DNA from: Chitinophaga filiformis
GTDB lineage: Bacteria; Bacteroidota; Bacteroidia; Chitinophagales; Chitinophagaceae
Direction: 5' to 3'
Assembly (NCBI RefSeq): GCF_021646545.1
Contig: NZ_JAKIRP010000016.1
Location: forward strand, 124,001-188,000
Length of the DNA: 64,000 nucleotides
Shown: positions 1 through 9,695 of the stretch, in pieces
Numbering within the stretch: position 1 is the first letter of the stretch
Layout: every line of letters begins with the position of its first letter
The notes under the pieces: model-generated
What the model saw: the letters and a program-made list of their open reading frames with translations, nothing else
Told to the model about the DNA's origin: nothing
The model's database searches: none
Position numbers and translations under genes: made by a program

Positions 1-1043
1 TCCTCGACCTGAAAAGCCTTGTTATCTTTGGTGGCGTTTCCCAGCATCCGCAAACAGAAGCTCTCAAAAGAGGCGTAGACATTCTCATCGCCACACCGGG
101 CCGTCTGCTGGATCTTATCAGTCAGAATTATATCACACTGAGAGATATTAAATACTTCATCCTGGATGAAGCCGACAGAATGCTGGATATGGGATTTGTA
201 CATGATGTAAGACGTGTCATCATCAAATTACCTGAACAACGGCAAACGCTGTTCTTCTCTGCTACCATGCCTCCGGAAATACAGACACTGGCAAACGCTA
301 TCCTGCGTGATCCTGCCAAAGTAGAAGTAACACCGGTGTCTTCTACCGCAGAGACCATCACACAGTCCATGTACTTCGTGAACAAAAGCGACAAACGGAA
401 TCTGCTGCTCCACATCCTGAAGGATAAATCTATCCGGACAGTACTGGTATTCACCCGTACAAAACATGGTGCAGACAAGGTGGTAAAAGACCTGAACAAA
501 GCAGAGATCACCGCTGAAGCCATTCATGGAAATAAATCACAGAACGCCCGTCAGCGTGCTTTGAGCAATTTCAAGTCACAGCAGACGAGAGTGCTGGTAG
601 CTACAGACATCGCCGCCAGAGGTATCGATATCGATGAACTGACACACGTGATCAATTACGAGCTGCCAAACGTACCTGAAACTTACGTCCACCGTATTGG
701 CCGTACAGGCCGTGCCGGCGCGAAAGGAATGGCGATCTCTTTCTGTGAGGGAGAAGAAAAGGCATTTCTGAAAGATATCCTGAAGCTCATTGCACGCGAT
801 ATTCCTGTTGTGACAGAACATCCTTTTCACAATGGCGACAGTATGTCGGCTCCAGTACAGCGTCCCGTAGCACAGAAACCTAAGCAGCAGCATCCCCGCG
901 ATAAGAAAGGAGGTTTCTCCCGCAACCGGCAGGGACATGTGGCGCCACGTCAACATAAAGACAAAGGTAATGGTAATGGTCAGCCGCGACATGGACAACA
1001 GCAACGTAGCAATCAGCAACGCGAAAGATCCACATCGAAATAA
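1..1043 (+). CDS. DEAD-box RNA helicase, RhlE-like (5' end missing)
   Basis: An ATP-dependent RNA helicase that would unwind RNA duplexes in ribosome assembly or RNA decay. The frame is open from base 3, so the N-terminal part with the Walker A motif lies outside the window. Seen in order: the ATPGR motif, the DEAD box written DEAD (helicase motif II, near base 170), the SAT motif (FFSATM), then the second RecA domain with ATDIAARGIDID and the HRIGRTGRAG motif. The C-terminal tail of about 70 residues is rich in Q, R, K, G and N, as in RhlE-type helicases where it binds RNA. A strong hairpin terminator follows directly. RhlE as subgroup is inferred from the motif spellings; the family itself is certain. 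Confidence 0.95.
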   Translation, partial: LDLKSLVIFGGVSQHPQTEALKRGVDILIATPGRLLDLISQNYITLRDIKYFILDEADRMLDMGFVHDVRRVIIKLPEQRQTLFFSATMPPEIQTLANAILRDPAKVEVTPVSSTAETITQSMYFVNKSDKRNLLLHILKDKSIRTVLVFTRTKHGADKVVKDLNKAEITAEAIHGNKSQNARQRALSNFKSQQTRVLVATDIAARGIDIDELTHVINYELPNVPETYVHRIGRTGRAGAKGMAISFCEGEEKAFLKDILKLIARDIPVVTEHPFHNGDSMSAPVQRPVAQKPKQQHPRDKKGGFSRNRQGHVAPRQHKDKGNGNGQPRHGQQQRSNQQRERSTSK

Positions 1044-1060
1044 GCAGATATTGTAAATAA

Positions 1061-1096
1061 AAAAATCCCGGTCTGTACATACAGGCCGGGATTTTT
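1061..1096. terminator. Bidirectional intrinsic terminator
   Basis: AAAAATCCCGGTCTGT and its complement flank a short loop; A-run on one side and T-run on the other make it work for the helicase gene on + and the DUF481 gene on -, which converge here. Confidence 0.85.
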
Positions 1097-1114
1097 GTTT
1101 ACATAACATTCACC

Positions 1115-1846
1115 TCAGAAGTATTTCTCCACCGTAAGCCCATAATTAAACAACAGGTTCTCCCTCGCCGTGCGATTTAACTTGTTGTATGTCATCGTTG
1201 CCGTAATACTTAGCCATTTCCGCAACAGAATAGAAAGATTCGATGTAGAGCGGATATTGAAATCACTGCTGTGCTGCAAAGAATTCTGCAGGAAATGAAT
1301 ACCATCAATAACAATAATATCACGTATGACGAACTTATACGACAGGCGGAAAGAATTCCTGAAAGTATGATAAACATCCCGGATGGTATCTTTCAGGAAA
1401 AGATCGCTGTTTTCAAACAGGATGCCATCACTGAGTGAAAGATAAGCGCTTTTTCTGTCCAGGACATTGTACGCAATGCCGGCCCCTCCCTGGAAACGGT
1501 CGTTGATCTTAAGTGAGTAGCTTTTATCGTAGTTTGCCAGTCCCCAGTAATAGATCTGCCGCACGGCCCTGAACAAACTAAAGTCCATGGATGCAGCAAA
1601 GTCGTTGTTAGTCTTCACACTGTCCTGCTCACCATACACCCATCCACCGCTGGCATTCAATGCAATCTTTTTCTTGCTGACACCTAATTTAAAGTTATTA
1701 TTCAGCAGATATGACCTGCCGTCCTGCGTTCTGTTGATAGATCCTGTGGAAGAGAACTTGCCGTAGTAATGAATAGAATCACTGAATTGCCCCCGTGCTG
1801 TGGTGTAACATACAATAGTTAGTAACAAGATAAAAACACACTTCAT
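1115..1846 (-). CDS. DUF481 family outer-membrane protein
   Basis: A predicted small outer-membrane beta-barrel or periplasmic protein of unknown role, 243 residues. The start at 1846 gives a clean signal peptide (MKCVFILLLTIVCYTTARGQ); an ATG at 1855 is three codons longer, and a further upstream ATG at 1951 would sit inside the neighbouring gene. After the signal the chain is built of short amphipathic strands ending in aromatic residues (last residues VEKYF), typical of a barrel. It lies 13 bases downstream of the App1-type phosphatase gene and is probably co-transcribed with it. The DUF481 call is from the pattern of strands and the overall look of the sequence; the biochemical function is unknown. 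Confidence 0.75.
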   Translation of the reverse strand: MKCVFILLLTIVCYTTARGQFSDSIHYYGKFSSTGSINRTQDGRSYLLNNNFKLGVSKKKIALNASGGWVYGEQDSVKTNNDFAASMDFSLFRAVRQIYYWGLANYDKSYSLKINDRFQGGAGIAYNVLDRKSAYLSLSDGILFENSDLFLKDTIRDVYHTFRNSFRLSYKFVIRDIIVIDGIHFLQNSLQHSSDFNIRSTSNLSILLRKWLSITATMTYNKLNRTARENLLFNYGLTVEKYF

Positions 1847-1859
1847 AATTAACATACAT

Positions 1860-2879
1860 TCATTTATGGTCAGTGACCAGTCCCAGTTTCTTTGAATGGG
1901 CGATGGCCTCCCGGCTATGTTTAAAATAGCAACAGGGAATACCTCTCCCACTGATCACGCCGGCAACTTCCTGTGTAGCGGCGTAACGACTGCCTCTGAC
2001 ATGGCGCAGATAAACAGCAACGATCTGTGAAGTGAAATGTTTGGTGATAGCCTCGTAAATATGCGGATCTTCCTGCGAATCGTCTCCCAGCAAAATAAAC
2101 CGCATATGCGGGTAATGCTTTAGTATACGGCTGATCCTCGTGAACTTTGTAGCATGATGCTGCTGTCCGCTTTTCAGCAACATGAGCAAAGGTTTCAGCT
2201 GACTTAAAAGGAACACGCCTTCCGGCAGTCCATTCATACGGCAGAACTCCCGGATATATGCGTACAGGTTCCATTCACTGCTCGATACGTAAAAGAATGG
2301 ACGTGGCGGACGTGTTTTATTCACGGCATCACTCAACATTTTATAATGATGCACCACGCCTTCAAAAGGCTTACGTGTACGCGCATTGCGGGTAAACAGC
2401 ACATGCAGCCTTTTGAGAAAAGAGGCAGAATGCGATACCAGGAAGGTATCATCAATATCGGAAATACATCCGAACTGACTACGATGTGGAATTATTACTA
2501 CACCTATAGCACGTGTTACCGGGCTTTCTTCCACATTCGTGATCCGGACCTCCACTACATGATCACCAGGTTCCGGCATGGCCTCTGGTACCCACTGCAG
2601 ATGAAAAAAGCCATCCGACTCCGTCACTGCAGTAATGGTCTGTCCATCCCATTCCAGCTGCACCTGCGCCCCTTCCCTTGGCTTTACCATGAATAACCGC
2701 AACAGGGCTATCATATTGAACAATGGGAAGCGGCTGTACCGCATGGCTGGTAATGGTCCCCGGTCCAGCACATGACCGAATATTTCCAGCTGTTCCACAC
2801 CGCCTATCCCGTGGTAAACTCTGATGTGAGTTCTTCCTTCCAAACCCAGCCAGTGTAGAATTTTGTTCCATACAGACAT
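1860..2879 (-). CDS. App1-like phosphatase (DUF2183 family)
   Basis: A HAD-type phosphatase related to the catalytic domain of yeast phosphatidate phosphatase App1, likely acting on a lipid phosphate. The N-terminal 130 residues form a beta-rich (C2/Ig-like) domain. The catalytic domain starts with SDIDDT, where D141 and D143 form the DxDxT nucleophile motif, followed by YVSSSEWNLY and by LGDDSQEDP, the acidic loop that binds magnesium. No signal peptide or membrane segment is seen, so a cytoplasmic place is expected. The divergent neighbour is a lipid kinase of the diacylglycerol kinase fold, which supports a role in lipid phosphate metabolism (inference). Length 339 residues is normal for bacterial members. 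Confidence 0.88.
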   Translation of the reverse strand: MSVWNKILHWLGLEGRTHIRVYHGIGGVEQLEIFGHVLDRGPLPAMRYSRFPLFNMIALLRLFMVKPREGAQVQLEWDGQTITAVTESDGFFHLQWVPEAMPEPGDHVVEVRITNVEESPVTRAIGVVIIPHRSQFGCISDIDDTFLVSHSASFLKRLHVLFTRNARTRKPFEGVVHHYKMLSDAVNKTRPPRPFFYVSSSEWNLYAYIREFCRMNGLPEGVFLLSQLKPLLMLLKSGQQHHATKFTRISRILKHYPHMRFILLGDDSQEDPHIYEAITKHFTSQIVAVYLRHVRGSRYAATQEVAGVISGRGIPCCYFKHSREAIAHSKKLGLVTDHK

Positions 2880-2930
2880 TCAGGCGCTTATTTTGTAATG
2901 AACAGAGAGTATTAATTACATATAAAGCAC

Positions 2931-3839
2931 ATGGCGCAGCAAACATCTATGCAGCTCCGGCTCCTTTTTGTGATCAATCCTGTTTCAGGCGGCAAAAAGA
3001 AGGCCGATCCTGAAACATTCATCAAAAATTATTTCCGTGAACGACAGGAAGAAGTCCACTTTTTCACGCTGGATAGGCCACAACAGCCGCTTAGAGATGT
3101 TATTAAAAAAATAAAGCCCGGTTGTGTAATTGCTGTCGGCGGCGATGGAACTGTGAAGATGGTGGCAGAGCAGCTATTATATACAGGCATTCCCATGGGT
3201 ATCCTTCCAGCCGGTTCTGCCAATGGCATGGCCACAGAATTATATATTCCGGCAAACTGGGAGCAGGTGCTGTCCCTCATTACCAGGGAACAGCCATCTA
3301 CTGTGATGGATATAGACCTTATACAGATAAATGGTAAAGAGATCTGCATCCACCTGAGTGACGTAGGACTGAATGCGTTACTCGTAAAGCACTTCGAGCA
3401 AAGAGGCATCCGCGGGAAACTGGGTTATGCGTTATCCGCTTTCAAAACGTTATTGAAGAACAGGCGGCTGGAAGTAAAAATAGAGAACAGAAAGATGCAT
3501 ATCGTTCGCCATGCCCATATGATCGTGCTGGCCAATGCGCGGATGTATGGAACAGGCGCCAGCATCAATCCTGACGGTAGCCTTACTGATGGCTTGTTCG
3601 AAGTAGTGATCTTACGAAAGCTGTCCATTGCTGAATTGCTGAAGATGTTATTCAGGCATCGCCCCTTTGACCCCGCCAAGACAGAGATCCTCCAGGCCGA
3701 CCAGGTAACTATCAGTACCCGGAAGCGGGCGCACTTCCAGATAGACGGTGAATACCTGGGTAAAACCAAACTGGTACGCGCCAATATACTGCCTCAGGCA
3801 CTGAAAGTGATCGTGCCTGCTCCGCCGGAAGCGCGTTAA
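2931..3839 (+). CDS. Diacylglycerol kinase family lipid kinase (YegS-like)
   Basis: Phosphorylates a lipid such as diacylglycerol or a sphingoid base with ATP in the cytoplasm at the membrane. The N-terminus shows VINPVSGG, the entry motif of the family, and residues 70-74 are GGDGT, the nucleotide-binding signature, followed by LPAGSANGMA. The C-terminal domain keeps the DGLFEVVIL and IDGEYLG motifs. The length, 302 residues, matches YegS and DagK proteins. It is transcribed away from the App1-like phosphatase gene with only 51 bases between the two starts, so both may be controlled from one region. A start six codons downstream (MQLRLL) is also possible. Substrate cannot be told from the sequence. 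Confidence 0.9.
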   Translation: MAQQTSMQLRLLFVINPVSGGKKKADPETFIKNYFRERQEEVHFFTLDRPQQPLRDVIKKIKPGCVIAVGGDGTVKMVAEQLLYTGIPMGILPAGSANGMATELYIPANWEQVLSLITREQPSTVMDIDLIQINGKEICIHLSDVGLNALLVKHFEQRGIRGKLGYALSAFKTLLKNRRLEVKIENRKMHIVRHAHMIVLANARMYGTGASINPDGSLTDGLFEVVILRKLSIAELLKMLFRHRPFDPAKTEILQADQVTISTRKRAHFQIDGEYLGKTKLVRANILPQALKVIVPAPPEAR

Positions 3840-3994
3840 AATCATATTATCCATTAAGTGAAAAATATCAGCTGGAATCCTGTATGGATATAGCTCTTGG
3901 GAGACACCTACCGTTCTTCCTACTACCTGTCCACCGGTCATCATTTGTATGTATTTGTACTCCTCGCTTTCTATTTTGTACACAAATGATTTAT

Positions 3995-6445
3995 ATGCGG
4001 AAGATTCTATTTCTCCTGGCCCTCCTGTTGCCAGGATATGGCCTATTTGCCCAACAGACCTATGTGTTTAAGGACGGATTGATCAGCGGCCCCTGCCATC
4101 AATATGGCCGGACCGCGTTATTTACAGATCAGCTGGCATGGGCGCTCAGCAATGGAGAGCTGAAAACGCCTGTAAAAGATGCTGCCTCTTTTCCGGACGA
4201 AAAAGGCACACAACAGCAATGGCAGGGTATTACAGCCAATGCAGAAGGTTCTTTTGCCGGCCGTGTGATCAACAATGGCTACCTGTATGTTTCCTACAAC
4301 GCGCCAAAGGCACAGACAGCCATCCTGAACGTTACCGGTCACCAGATGGTGTATGTAAATGGTACTCCACATGCCGGTGATATGTATCGCTATGGCTGGA
4401 TGTACATCCCGGTACAATTACGCCGGGGCAATAATGAATTCTATATCCGCACGGGCCGCAGCTTCGGCAGACAAGGTATCAAAGCCCGGCTGCTGTTTCC
4501 CGAAAAACCAGTGTATATCAGTATCGCCGATTCTACTATGCCATTCGTCGTAGCAGGCAATAATAATAGTGATCTGTGGGGTGCGGTTGTAGTCGTGAAC
4601 ACTTCTGCACAATCACTCAAAAACCTGCAGATACAAGCCACTGTAAACGGTAAAACCGTTACTTCAACGATCCCGGAAATAGCGGCGCTCAGCACCCGTA
4701 AAGTAGGCTTTAAGTTCGATGCATCCGGTGCGGCAAACAACGGCTATAATTGCACACTGGTGTTAAACAATCAGAAGGCCACTGTCGATACCAAAACTTT
4801 CGCATTGAAAGCAGTCACCAACAAAGACCATTACAGCAATACTTTCGTAAGTGACATAGATGGCAGTGTACAATACTACGCCGTATCGCCGCAGGCAAAT
4901 CCTAACGGCAAAGCACCTGCCTTTTTCCTTTCTGTACACGGCGCGGAAGTACAGGCTATTAACCAGGCAAGCGCCTATAAATACAAAGACTGGGGTGTGC
5001 TGGTAGCGCCTACCAACCGCCGTCCACGTGGGTTCAACTGGGAAGACTGGGGTCGCCTCGATGCGCTGGAAGTGTTGAATATCGGCATCAACAGCTTCCG
5101 TCCTGATCCTGAAAGGATCTACCTGACGGGTCACTCAATGGGTGGACACGGTACGTGGTACCTGGGTGCTACATACGCCGGTAAATGGGCTGCTATTGCT
5201 CCTTGTTCGGGTTATCCTACCCTGATGGGATACGGTTCAGCAGATGGACTGATCCCTGATTCTCCACGCAACAGTACTGAACAGGTACTGCTGAGGGCAA
5301 GCAATCCAAGCAACACCTTTAAACTGGCAACCAACTACAAGGCAGGCGGTGTGTATGTTCTTCATGGCGACAGCGATAAAGTCGTTTCTGTCGACTATGC
5401 AAGGCAAATGAAAAAGATACTGGCCGACTTCCATAAAGACTACAGCTATTATGAATATCCTGGCGGAGAACACTGGTATGGTGATACCTGCGTGGACTGG
5501 GGTCCTTTATTCCAGTACTTCAAATGGCATACGATTCCCGCAGATACCAGCGTGAATGAAATTGATTTCACTACCGCCAATCCCGCTATCTCTGCAGCAC
5601 ACCACTGGGTACGCGTCTTACAACAAGAGCACGCGTTGGAATACAGCCGTATACAGCTCAGCAGGAACAAATCGCGTAATGCTATTACCGGTACTACTTC
5701 CAATATCCACACACTGGCTATTGATGTGAAAGACGTGCCTGTAGGTAATACACTCAGCATTACACTGGATAATAAACCAGCAGTGACTTATACCCGTAAA
5801 GCCGGTGATAGCCTGCTGTATCTGCATAACGGCACACAATGGACTGCCGGCGCGGCGCCAGCAGCTACCGACAAAGGCGCTGTGCGGAACGGTACGTTCA
5901 AAGAAGCATTCAATCACCGTATGGTGTTTGTGTACAGTACTGGCGGACAACCCACAGAGAATGAATGGTCGCTGAACAAAGCTCGCTACGACGCAGAAAC
6001 ATGGTATTACAGAGGCAATGGTGCAGTAGATATTGTTGCAGATAAAGACTTCGATGCTGCAAAATATCCCGACCGCGGTATCATTATCTATGGTAATGCA
6101 AGCACCAACAAGGCATGGAAACAATTGCTGCAAGCCGCGCCCGTACAGGTAACACGCGGTAAAGTAACAGTGGGTAAGCAGGAATATTCAGGAGAAGGCT
6201 TAGCTGCTTACTTCATGTGGCCAAGAGCTGACAGCAAAACTGCTTCTGTTGCCGTTATTGCGGGTACAGGATTAGCAGGTATGCGTGCTGCAGATGCTAA
6301 CCAGTATTTTGCCGGTGGTAGCGGTTTTCCTGACTATATGATCTTTAATGTTGACCTGCTGAAAGGAAATACTGCAGCAGTGAGAACAGCTGGCTTTTAC
6401 AATAACGAATGGAAGCTGGACGAAAAAGAAATGATCAGAAACTAA
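3995..6445 (+). CDS. Secreted alpha/beta hydrolase (prolyl oligopeptidase-like)
   Basis: A large exported hydrolase of 816 residues, probably an esterase or peptidase. The start at 3995 gives the signal peptide MRKILFLLALLLPGYGLFAQ; an ATG at 3986 adds three residues. Residues 1-290 are beta-rich accessory sequence. The hydrolase core carries GHSMGG with nucleophile Ser381, an acid in VLHGDSDKVV and a histidine in GGEHWYG, so the triad looks complete. The last 250 residues form a second beta-rich region with no clear catalytic motif. Such multi-domain hydrolases are common in polysaccharide-degrading Bacteroidota. The gene stands alone, with a strong terminator behind it. The substrate is not evident. 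Confidence 0.82.
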   Translation: MRKILFLLALLLPGYGLFAQQTYVFKDGLISGPCHQYGRTALFTDQLAWALSNGELKTPVKDAASFPDEKGTQQQWQGITANAEGSFAGRVINNGYLYVSYNAPKAQTAILNVTGHQMVYVNGTPHAGDMYRYGWMYIPVQLRRGNNEFYIRTGRSFGRQGIKARLLFPEKPVYISIADSTMPFVVAGNNNSDLWGAVVVVNTSAQSLKNLQIQATVNGKTVTSTIPEIAALSTRKVGFKFDASGAANNGYNCTLVLNNQKATVDTKTFALKAVTNKDHYSNTFVSDIDGSVQYYAVSPQANPNGKAPAFFLSVHGAEVQAINQASAYKYKDWGVLVAPTNRRPRGFNWEDWGRLDALEVLNIGINSFRPDPERIYLTGHSMGGHGTWYLGATYAGKWAAIAPCSGYPTLMGYGSADGLIPDSPRNSTEQVLLRASNPSNTFKLATNYKAGGVYVLHGDSDKVVSVDYARQMKKILADFHKDYSYYEYPGGEHWYGDTCVDWGPLFQYFKWHTIPADTSVNEIDFTTANPAISAAHHWVRVLQQEHALEYSRIQLSRNKSRNAITGTTSNIHTLAIDVKDVPVGNTLSITLDNKPAVTYTRKAGDSLLYLHNGTQWTAGAAPAATDKGAVRNGTFKEAFNHRMVFVYSTGGQPTENEWSLNKARYDAETWYYRGNGAVDIVADKDFDAAKYPDRGIIIYGNASTNKAWKQLLQAAPVQVTRGKVTVGKQEYSGEGLAAYFMWPRADSKTASVAVIAGTGLAGMRAADANQYFAGGSGFPDYMIFNVDLLKGNTAAVRTAGFYNNEWKLDEKEMIRN

Positions 6446-6466
6446 GGTCAGATCAGAATATAGCGA

Positions 6467-6498
6467 AAATGCCGCGGAGAAAGCACTCCGCGGCATTT
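6467..6498 (+). terminator. Intrinsic terminator after the hydrolase gene
   Basis: A perfect 13-bp stem (AAATGCCGCGGAG with its complement) around a 6-base loop, followed by TTTC and a T-rich stretch. Confidence 0.85.
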
Positions 6499-6685
6499 CT
6501 ATTTATCGCAGTAATTTATGTGGTTAAACAGATTTACATAGTTTGAGGAAAGAAAAGCATAGACATCCTACAAGATGTGTAAAATTTCCCATAACCGTTG
6601 GATACATACAATACATGTCACACATGGCATAGTTTATGTTTTTTCAGGAGATAAACTATTCTTAATTTTTAAAAAGCTCCAGATT

Positions 6686-7393
6686 ATGACACCTCTGAAT
6701 CATGCCAGCAAGGGTCTGTTAACCATTTTAGCCCTGACAGGATTGTTTACCTTCTCATCATGCAGTAAAGACGATGATGACACAACTGTTGATCCTGATG
6801 CAACTGTAAAAATTGTAAATGTATTGCCTGATGCAGGCAGCGTTGATGTATTTAACGGATCAAGCAAGCTGAATTCCTCCGCCATTGCTTATGGCGAATC
6901 TACCGGTTATATGAATATAAAAAAGGGGGATGCTACTTTTGATTTTAAAGCTTCAGTATCGGGCAACACGGTATTATCGGCACCCGTAAAATTTGAAAAA
7001 GGTGAAAGTTACTCACTGTTCGCCGCTGGCGAAACTGATGGCAACACAACTGTAGGAATTCTTACGGAAGATGATCTTAGCGCACCGGCATCAGGTATGG
7101 CCGCGATCCGCTTTGTACATGCGGGAAGCGATGCTCCTGCTGTTAACTTCCTTGCGAATGACAGTCTGCTGCAAGGCAGTATTGCATATAAATCTGCTAC
7201 CGGATTTAAACAGCTGGCTGCAGGTACTTACACAATAAAACTGAATAATGCCGCCAACGGCGAAAGCATCATCAGCCGTTCCAGTGTTGTGCTGACTGCC
7301 GGCAAGCTTTACACCGTGGTAGCGCAGGGATTGACCAGTCCAACACCGGTTATTGAACAGCCATTTGCTTTGAATATAATGGCCAATAACTAG
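6686..7393 (+). CDS. DUF4397 domain lipoprotein
   Basis: A predicted outer-membrane or surface lipoprotein of 235 residues. The start at 6686 is chosen because it gives a lipoprotein signal ending in FTFSSC, followed by a run of acidic residues (KDDDD), as in Bacteroidota lipoproteins that are moved to the cell surface. The mature part contains two similar blocks: KIVNVLPDAGSVDVF near residue 45 and IRFVHAGSDAPAVNF near residue 145, each followed by a GxYTIKL-type strand, which is the DUF4397 pattern. No catalytic motif is visible. It is a single gene followed by a hairpin terminator. Confidence 0.85.
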   Translation: MTPLNHASKGLLTILALTGLFTFSSCSKDDDDTTVDPDATVKIVNVLPDAGSVDVFNGSSKLNSSAIAYGESTGYMNIKKGDATFDFKASVSGNTVLSAPVKFEKGESYSLFAAGETDGNTTVGILTEDDLSAPASGMAAIRFVHAGSDAPAVNFLANDSLLQGSIAYKSATGFKQLAAGTYTIKLNNAANGESIISRSSVVLTAGKLYTVVAQGLTSPTPVIEQPFALNIMANN

Positions 7394-7424
7394 TCGCATT
7401 AATCATACACACCTACATAAAAAA

Positions 7425-7452
7425 GAACCCGCCTCATTTCTGAGACGGGTTC
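7425..7452. terminator. Terminator between convergent lipoprotein genes
   Basis: GAACCCG-C-CTCA pairs with TGAG-A-CGGGTTC, one mismatch; A-run before and T-run after allow use from both strands. Confidence 0.75.
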
Positions 7453-7475
7453 CCGTTTTTATGTAAATAATTCGC

Positions 7476-8240
7476 TTACCAGCTTAGCTGGAAATTGCTG
7501 CCACCATTCACGATGAATACAGCTTTCCTGTTGCCCTGGAATGAAATAGTACCTTCATATTTGAAAACATTACCTTTTGAATCTGCACCGGTGATCTTCA
7601 CTGTAGCAGTACCGGAAACGATTTCCCTGGTTTGTTTGTCAATCTTGATACTAACTGATTCGTAGTGAACAGCGCTGGTAAAAGAAGGCAGATCAGTTGT
7701 CTTAGATACAAACTTACCGGCACGGTCAAAGGTCTGGCTAACTTCCCAGGAAGTGCTGGAGGTACCTAAACCTTTCAACTTGTAAGTTGAAGTACAGCTG
7801 TCATTCGTTTTAAATTTGTCAGTTTCGATAGCTGTCTTACCGTTGAAGTTAAATGTGAACTCGGTTGGAACATCGCCATTACAAGCGAGTGAATACAGCC
7901 AGCTTAATTTGTAATCGTAAGTGATTCCGTTTGCGGTACCGGCAGCACCAATGCTACCGTCAGTAGATTTACCACAAAAATCGCTCAGCTTACCACCTGC
8001 CTGTCTTGCTTCCATTGCAGACACGGCCAAAGTAGTCTGGCCTATCTGTTCAACGATACCACCCTGACTAACAACAGTCTGTGATACTACAGTAGCGGCT
8101 TGTTCCTGTGTTACGCCAGAATTTCCTTTAGTGTCATCTTCTTTCGAGCAGGAAGTAACGCCGAAAGAAATACCTGCGGCCACAGCAAGTAATAACAGAG
8201 TAGCTTTGCTACGAGCAAAGGAGAGACGTGGTCTTCTCAT
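7476..8240 (-). CDS. Hypothetical lipoprotein
   Basis: Unknown function, 254 residues. The N-terminus is arginine-rich, then hydrophobic, and ends in the lipobox VTSC followed by SKEDD, so the protein should be lipidated and exported. The mature part has two pairs of possible disulfide cysteines (FCGKS, LACNG, DSCTS) and many short beta strands; the end (KYEGTISFQGN) looks like a small beta-sandwich. No motif of a known enzyme was recognised. The gene stands alone, in convergent orientation to the DUF4397 lipoprotein gene, with which it shares a terminator. Confidence 0.8.
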   Translation of the reverse strand: MRRPRLSFARSKATLLLLAVAAGISFGVTSCSKEDDTKGNSGVTQEQAATVVSQTVVSQGGIVEQIGQTTLAVSAMEARQAGGKLSDFCGKSTDGSIGAAGTANGITYDYKLSWLYSLACNGDVPTEFTFNFNGKTAIETDKFKTNDSCTSTYKLKGLGTSSTSWEVSQTFDRAGKFVSKTTDLPSFTSAVHYESVSIKIDKQTREIVSGTATVKITGADSKGNVFKYEGTISFQGNRKAVFIVNGGSNFQLSW

Positions 8241-8585
8241 AGAATAGAGATTTTAATTGATTTGTGATATAATTGAATTAATGCTTACGAACTTGCATGA
8301 CTTATTTGCTTCCCCTTACTCCTGTAAATCTATATTAATATAATCAGAATTCATAATATAAACGAGGAATTAACAAGTGTATTGTAGGTGGGTGCTTCCT
8401 CATTTCATAACTCCTTGCTTTACAGGTATTAAAATTTAAACCCCTTACGAAGACACGATTTCTTTGCTGCCCGTCCCTGTCATTTTATGACCTATAAAAC
8501 GGACACTACCATACAATTAGTATATACGTCGCCATTATTCACTTATTGTAACCGTAGAGGCGTTACATGTACCTGGTTGCCAATA
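8241..8585. other. AT-rich intergenic stretch, no gene seen
   Basis: It holds the upstream region of the minus-strand lipoprotein gene. Both frames are broken by many stops and no canonical TAnnTTTG element or RNA fold was found. Confidence 0.5.
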
Positions 8586-8586
8586 A

Positions 8587-8611
8587 AAAAGGGTGCCCGG
8601 AGGCACCCTTG
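8587..8611 (-). terminator. Intrinsic terminator after the DUF1080 gene
   Basis: On the minus strand CAAGGGTGCC TCC GGGCACCC is followed by a run of six T, 47 bases past the stop codon of the DUF1080 gene. Confidence 0.85.
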
Positions 8612-8657
8612 AAAATATATTGCATAAAACAGGATACAATCCCGTTCGTCATCCATA

Positions 8658-9425
8658 TTATAACTCCCTGATCCAGATGTTCCTGAAACTCAGTGGCTCA
8701 CTCTTATCGCCATGTGATTGCAGCTTGATAGGGCATGCACCATGTGCTTTTGCGTAAGATGCCTTTCCGATATATCTGGTAGGACCCTGCAATTCAGTAT
8801 TGTTCTGTACCAGCACACCATTGAAGAAAACGGTGACTCTTGCAGGCGACTGCAGGGAACCATCGCTGTTAAAACGGGGAGCGGTCCATACGATGTCATA
8901 TGTCTGCCATTCTCCCGGCTTGCGGTTAGCATTTACCAGCGGGGCAGTCTGTTTGTAGATACTGGCAGACTGGCCATTCACATATGTCTTGTTGTTGTAG
9001 TTATCCAGGATCTGCAGTTCATAACCATCATCGCCTTTTCCGGTGGAAGCGAGGAATAAACCACTGTTACCTCTACCCTGTCCTGTACCGGTGATATCTT
9101 TTGGTACACGCCACTCGATATGTAACTGATAGTTGGTGAACGATCTCTTCGTCTGGATGTTACCGGTGCTTTTATCCACCGTAAAGATTCCTCCTGCTAC
9201 TTTCCATTTTGCAGGTTGCTCAGGATTGTCGACAGAGACCCACTGGTCCAGGCTTTTCCCGTCAAACAGGACGATAGCGTCGGAAGGTGCTTCTGTAGTC
9301 ACCTTTCCGGGTGTTACAACTGTCGGTACCGGTTCCCATACTTCCGTGTCTTCAGGCTTCGACTGCGCAAATAACGTGGCTGAGAGCACAACAGCAGCAG
9401 CCGTTGCAAACGTTTTCTTGTACAT
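8658..9425 (-). CDS. Secreted DUF1080 (3-keto-disaccharide hydrolase-like) protein
   Basis: A 255-residue exported protein with a concanavalin-like jelly roll. A signal peptide ends at LFAQ; the start at 9425 is preferred, an ATG two codons upstream (9431) is equivalent. The DUF1080 signature is clear: LFDGKSLDQWV, then FTNYQLHIEWRVP, GNSGLFLAS, GYELQILDNYNN, GEWQTYDIVW and a C-terminal LQSHGDKSEPLSFRNIWIREL. Members have been linked to hydrolysis of 3-keto-glycosides and are frequent near carbohydrate-oxidising genes; no such gene is next to it here. Terminator behind it, so a single-gene unit. Confidence 0.9.
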   Translation of the reverse strand: MYKKTFATAAAVVLSATLFAQSKPEDTEVWEPVPTVVTPGKVTTEAPSDAIVLFDGKSLDQWVSVDNPEQPAKWKVAGGIFTVDKSTGNIQTKRSFTNYQLHIEWRVPKDITGTGQGRGNSGLFLASTGKGDDGYELQILDNYNNKTYVNGQSASIYKQTAPLVNANRKPGEWQTYDIVWTAPRFNSDGSLQSPARVTVFFNGVLVQNNTELQGPTRYIGKASYAKAHGACPIKLQSHGDKSEPLSFRNIWIREL

Positions 9426-9695
9426 GATCACAATAATTTAATTCCCTAAGTTAAAAATAGATCCCACAAATAGCAATCCGGCCATCATTTTTAATTACAT
9501 AACAATAGATTTGTATATATCCATCGCTGTCAGTATCTTAGATTTAGAATTCAAAGTATGTTGGAGAATTATTGTTCATGTTGACCTCTACGGGACAAAA
9601 CGGCGACAGGTGAATTGCCGTTACCGCACATAAATAATCCTTTGACAAAACGAGAACGCCTACGCCCGCGCGTATACATACCAACGCATTAGAGA

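Noticed and set aside
576..1109. 177-codon minus-strand frame
   Set aside because: Antisense to the helicase and across its terminator.
5618..6133. 171-codon minus-strand frame
   Set aside because: Mirror of the C-terminal part of the secreted hydrolase gene.
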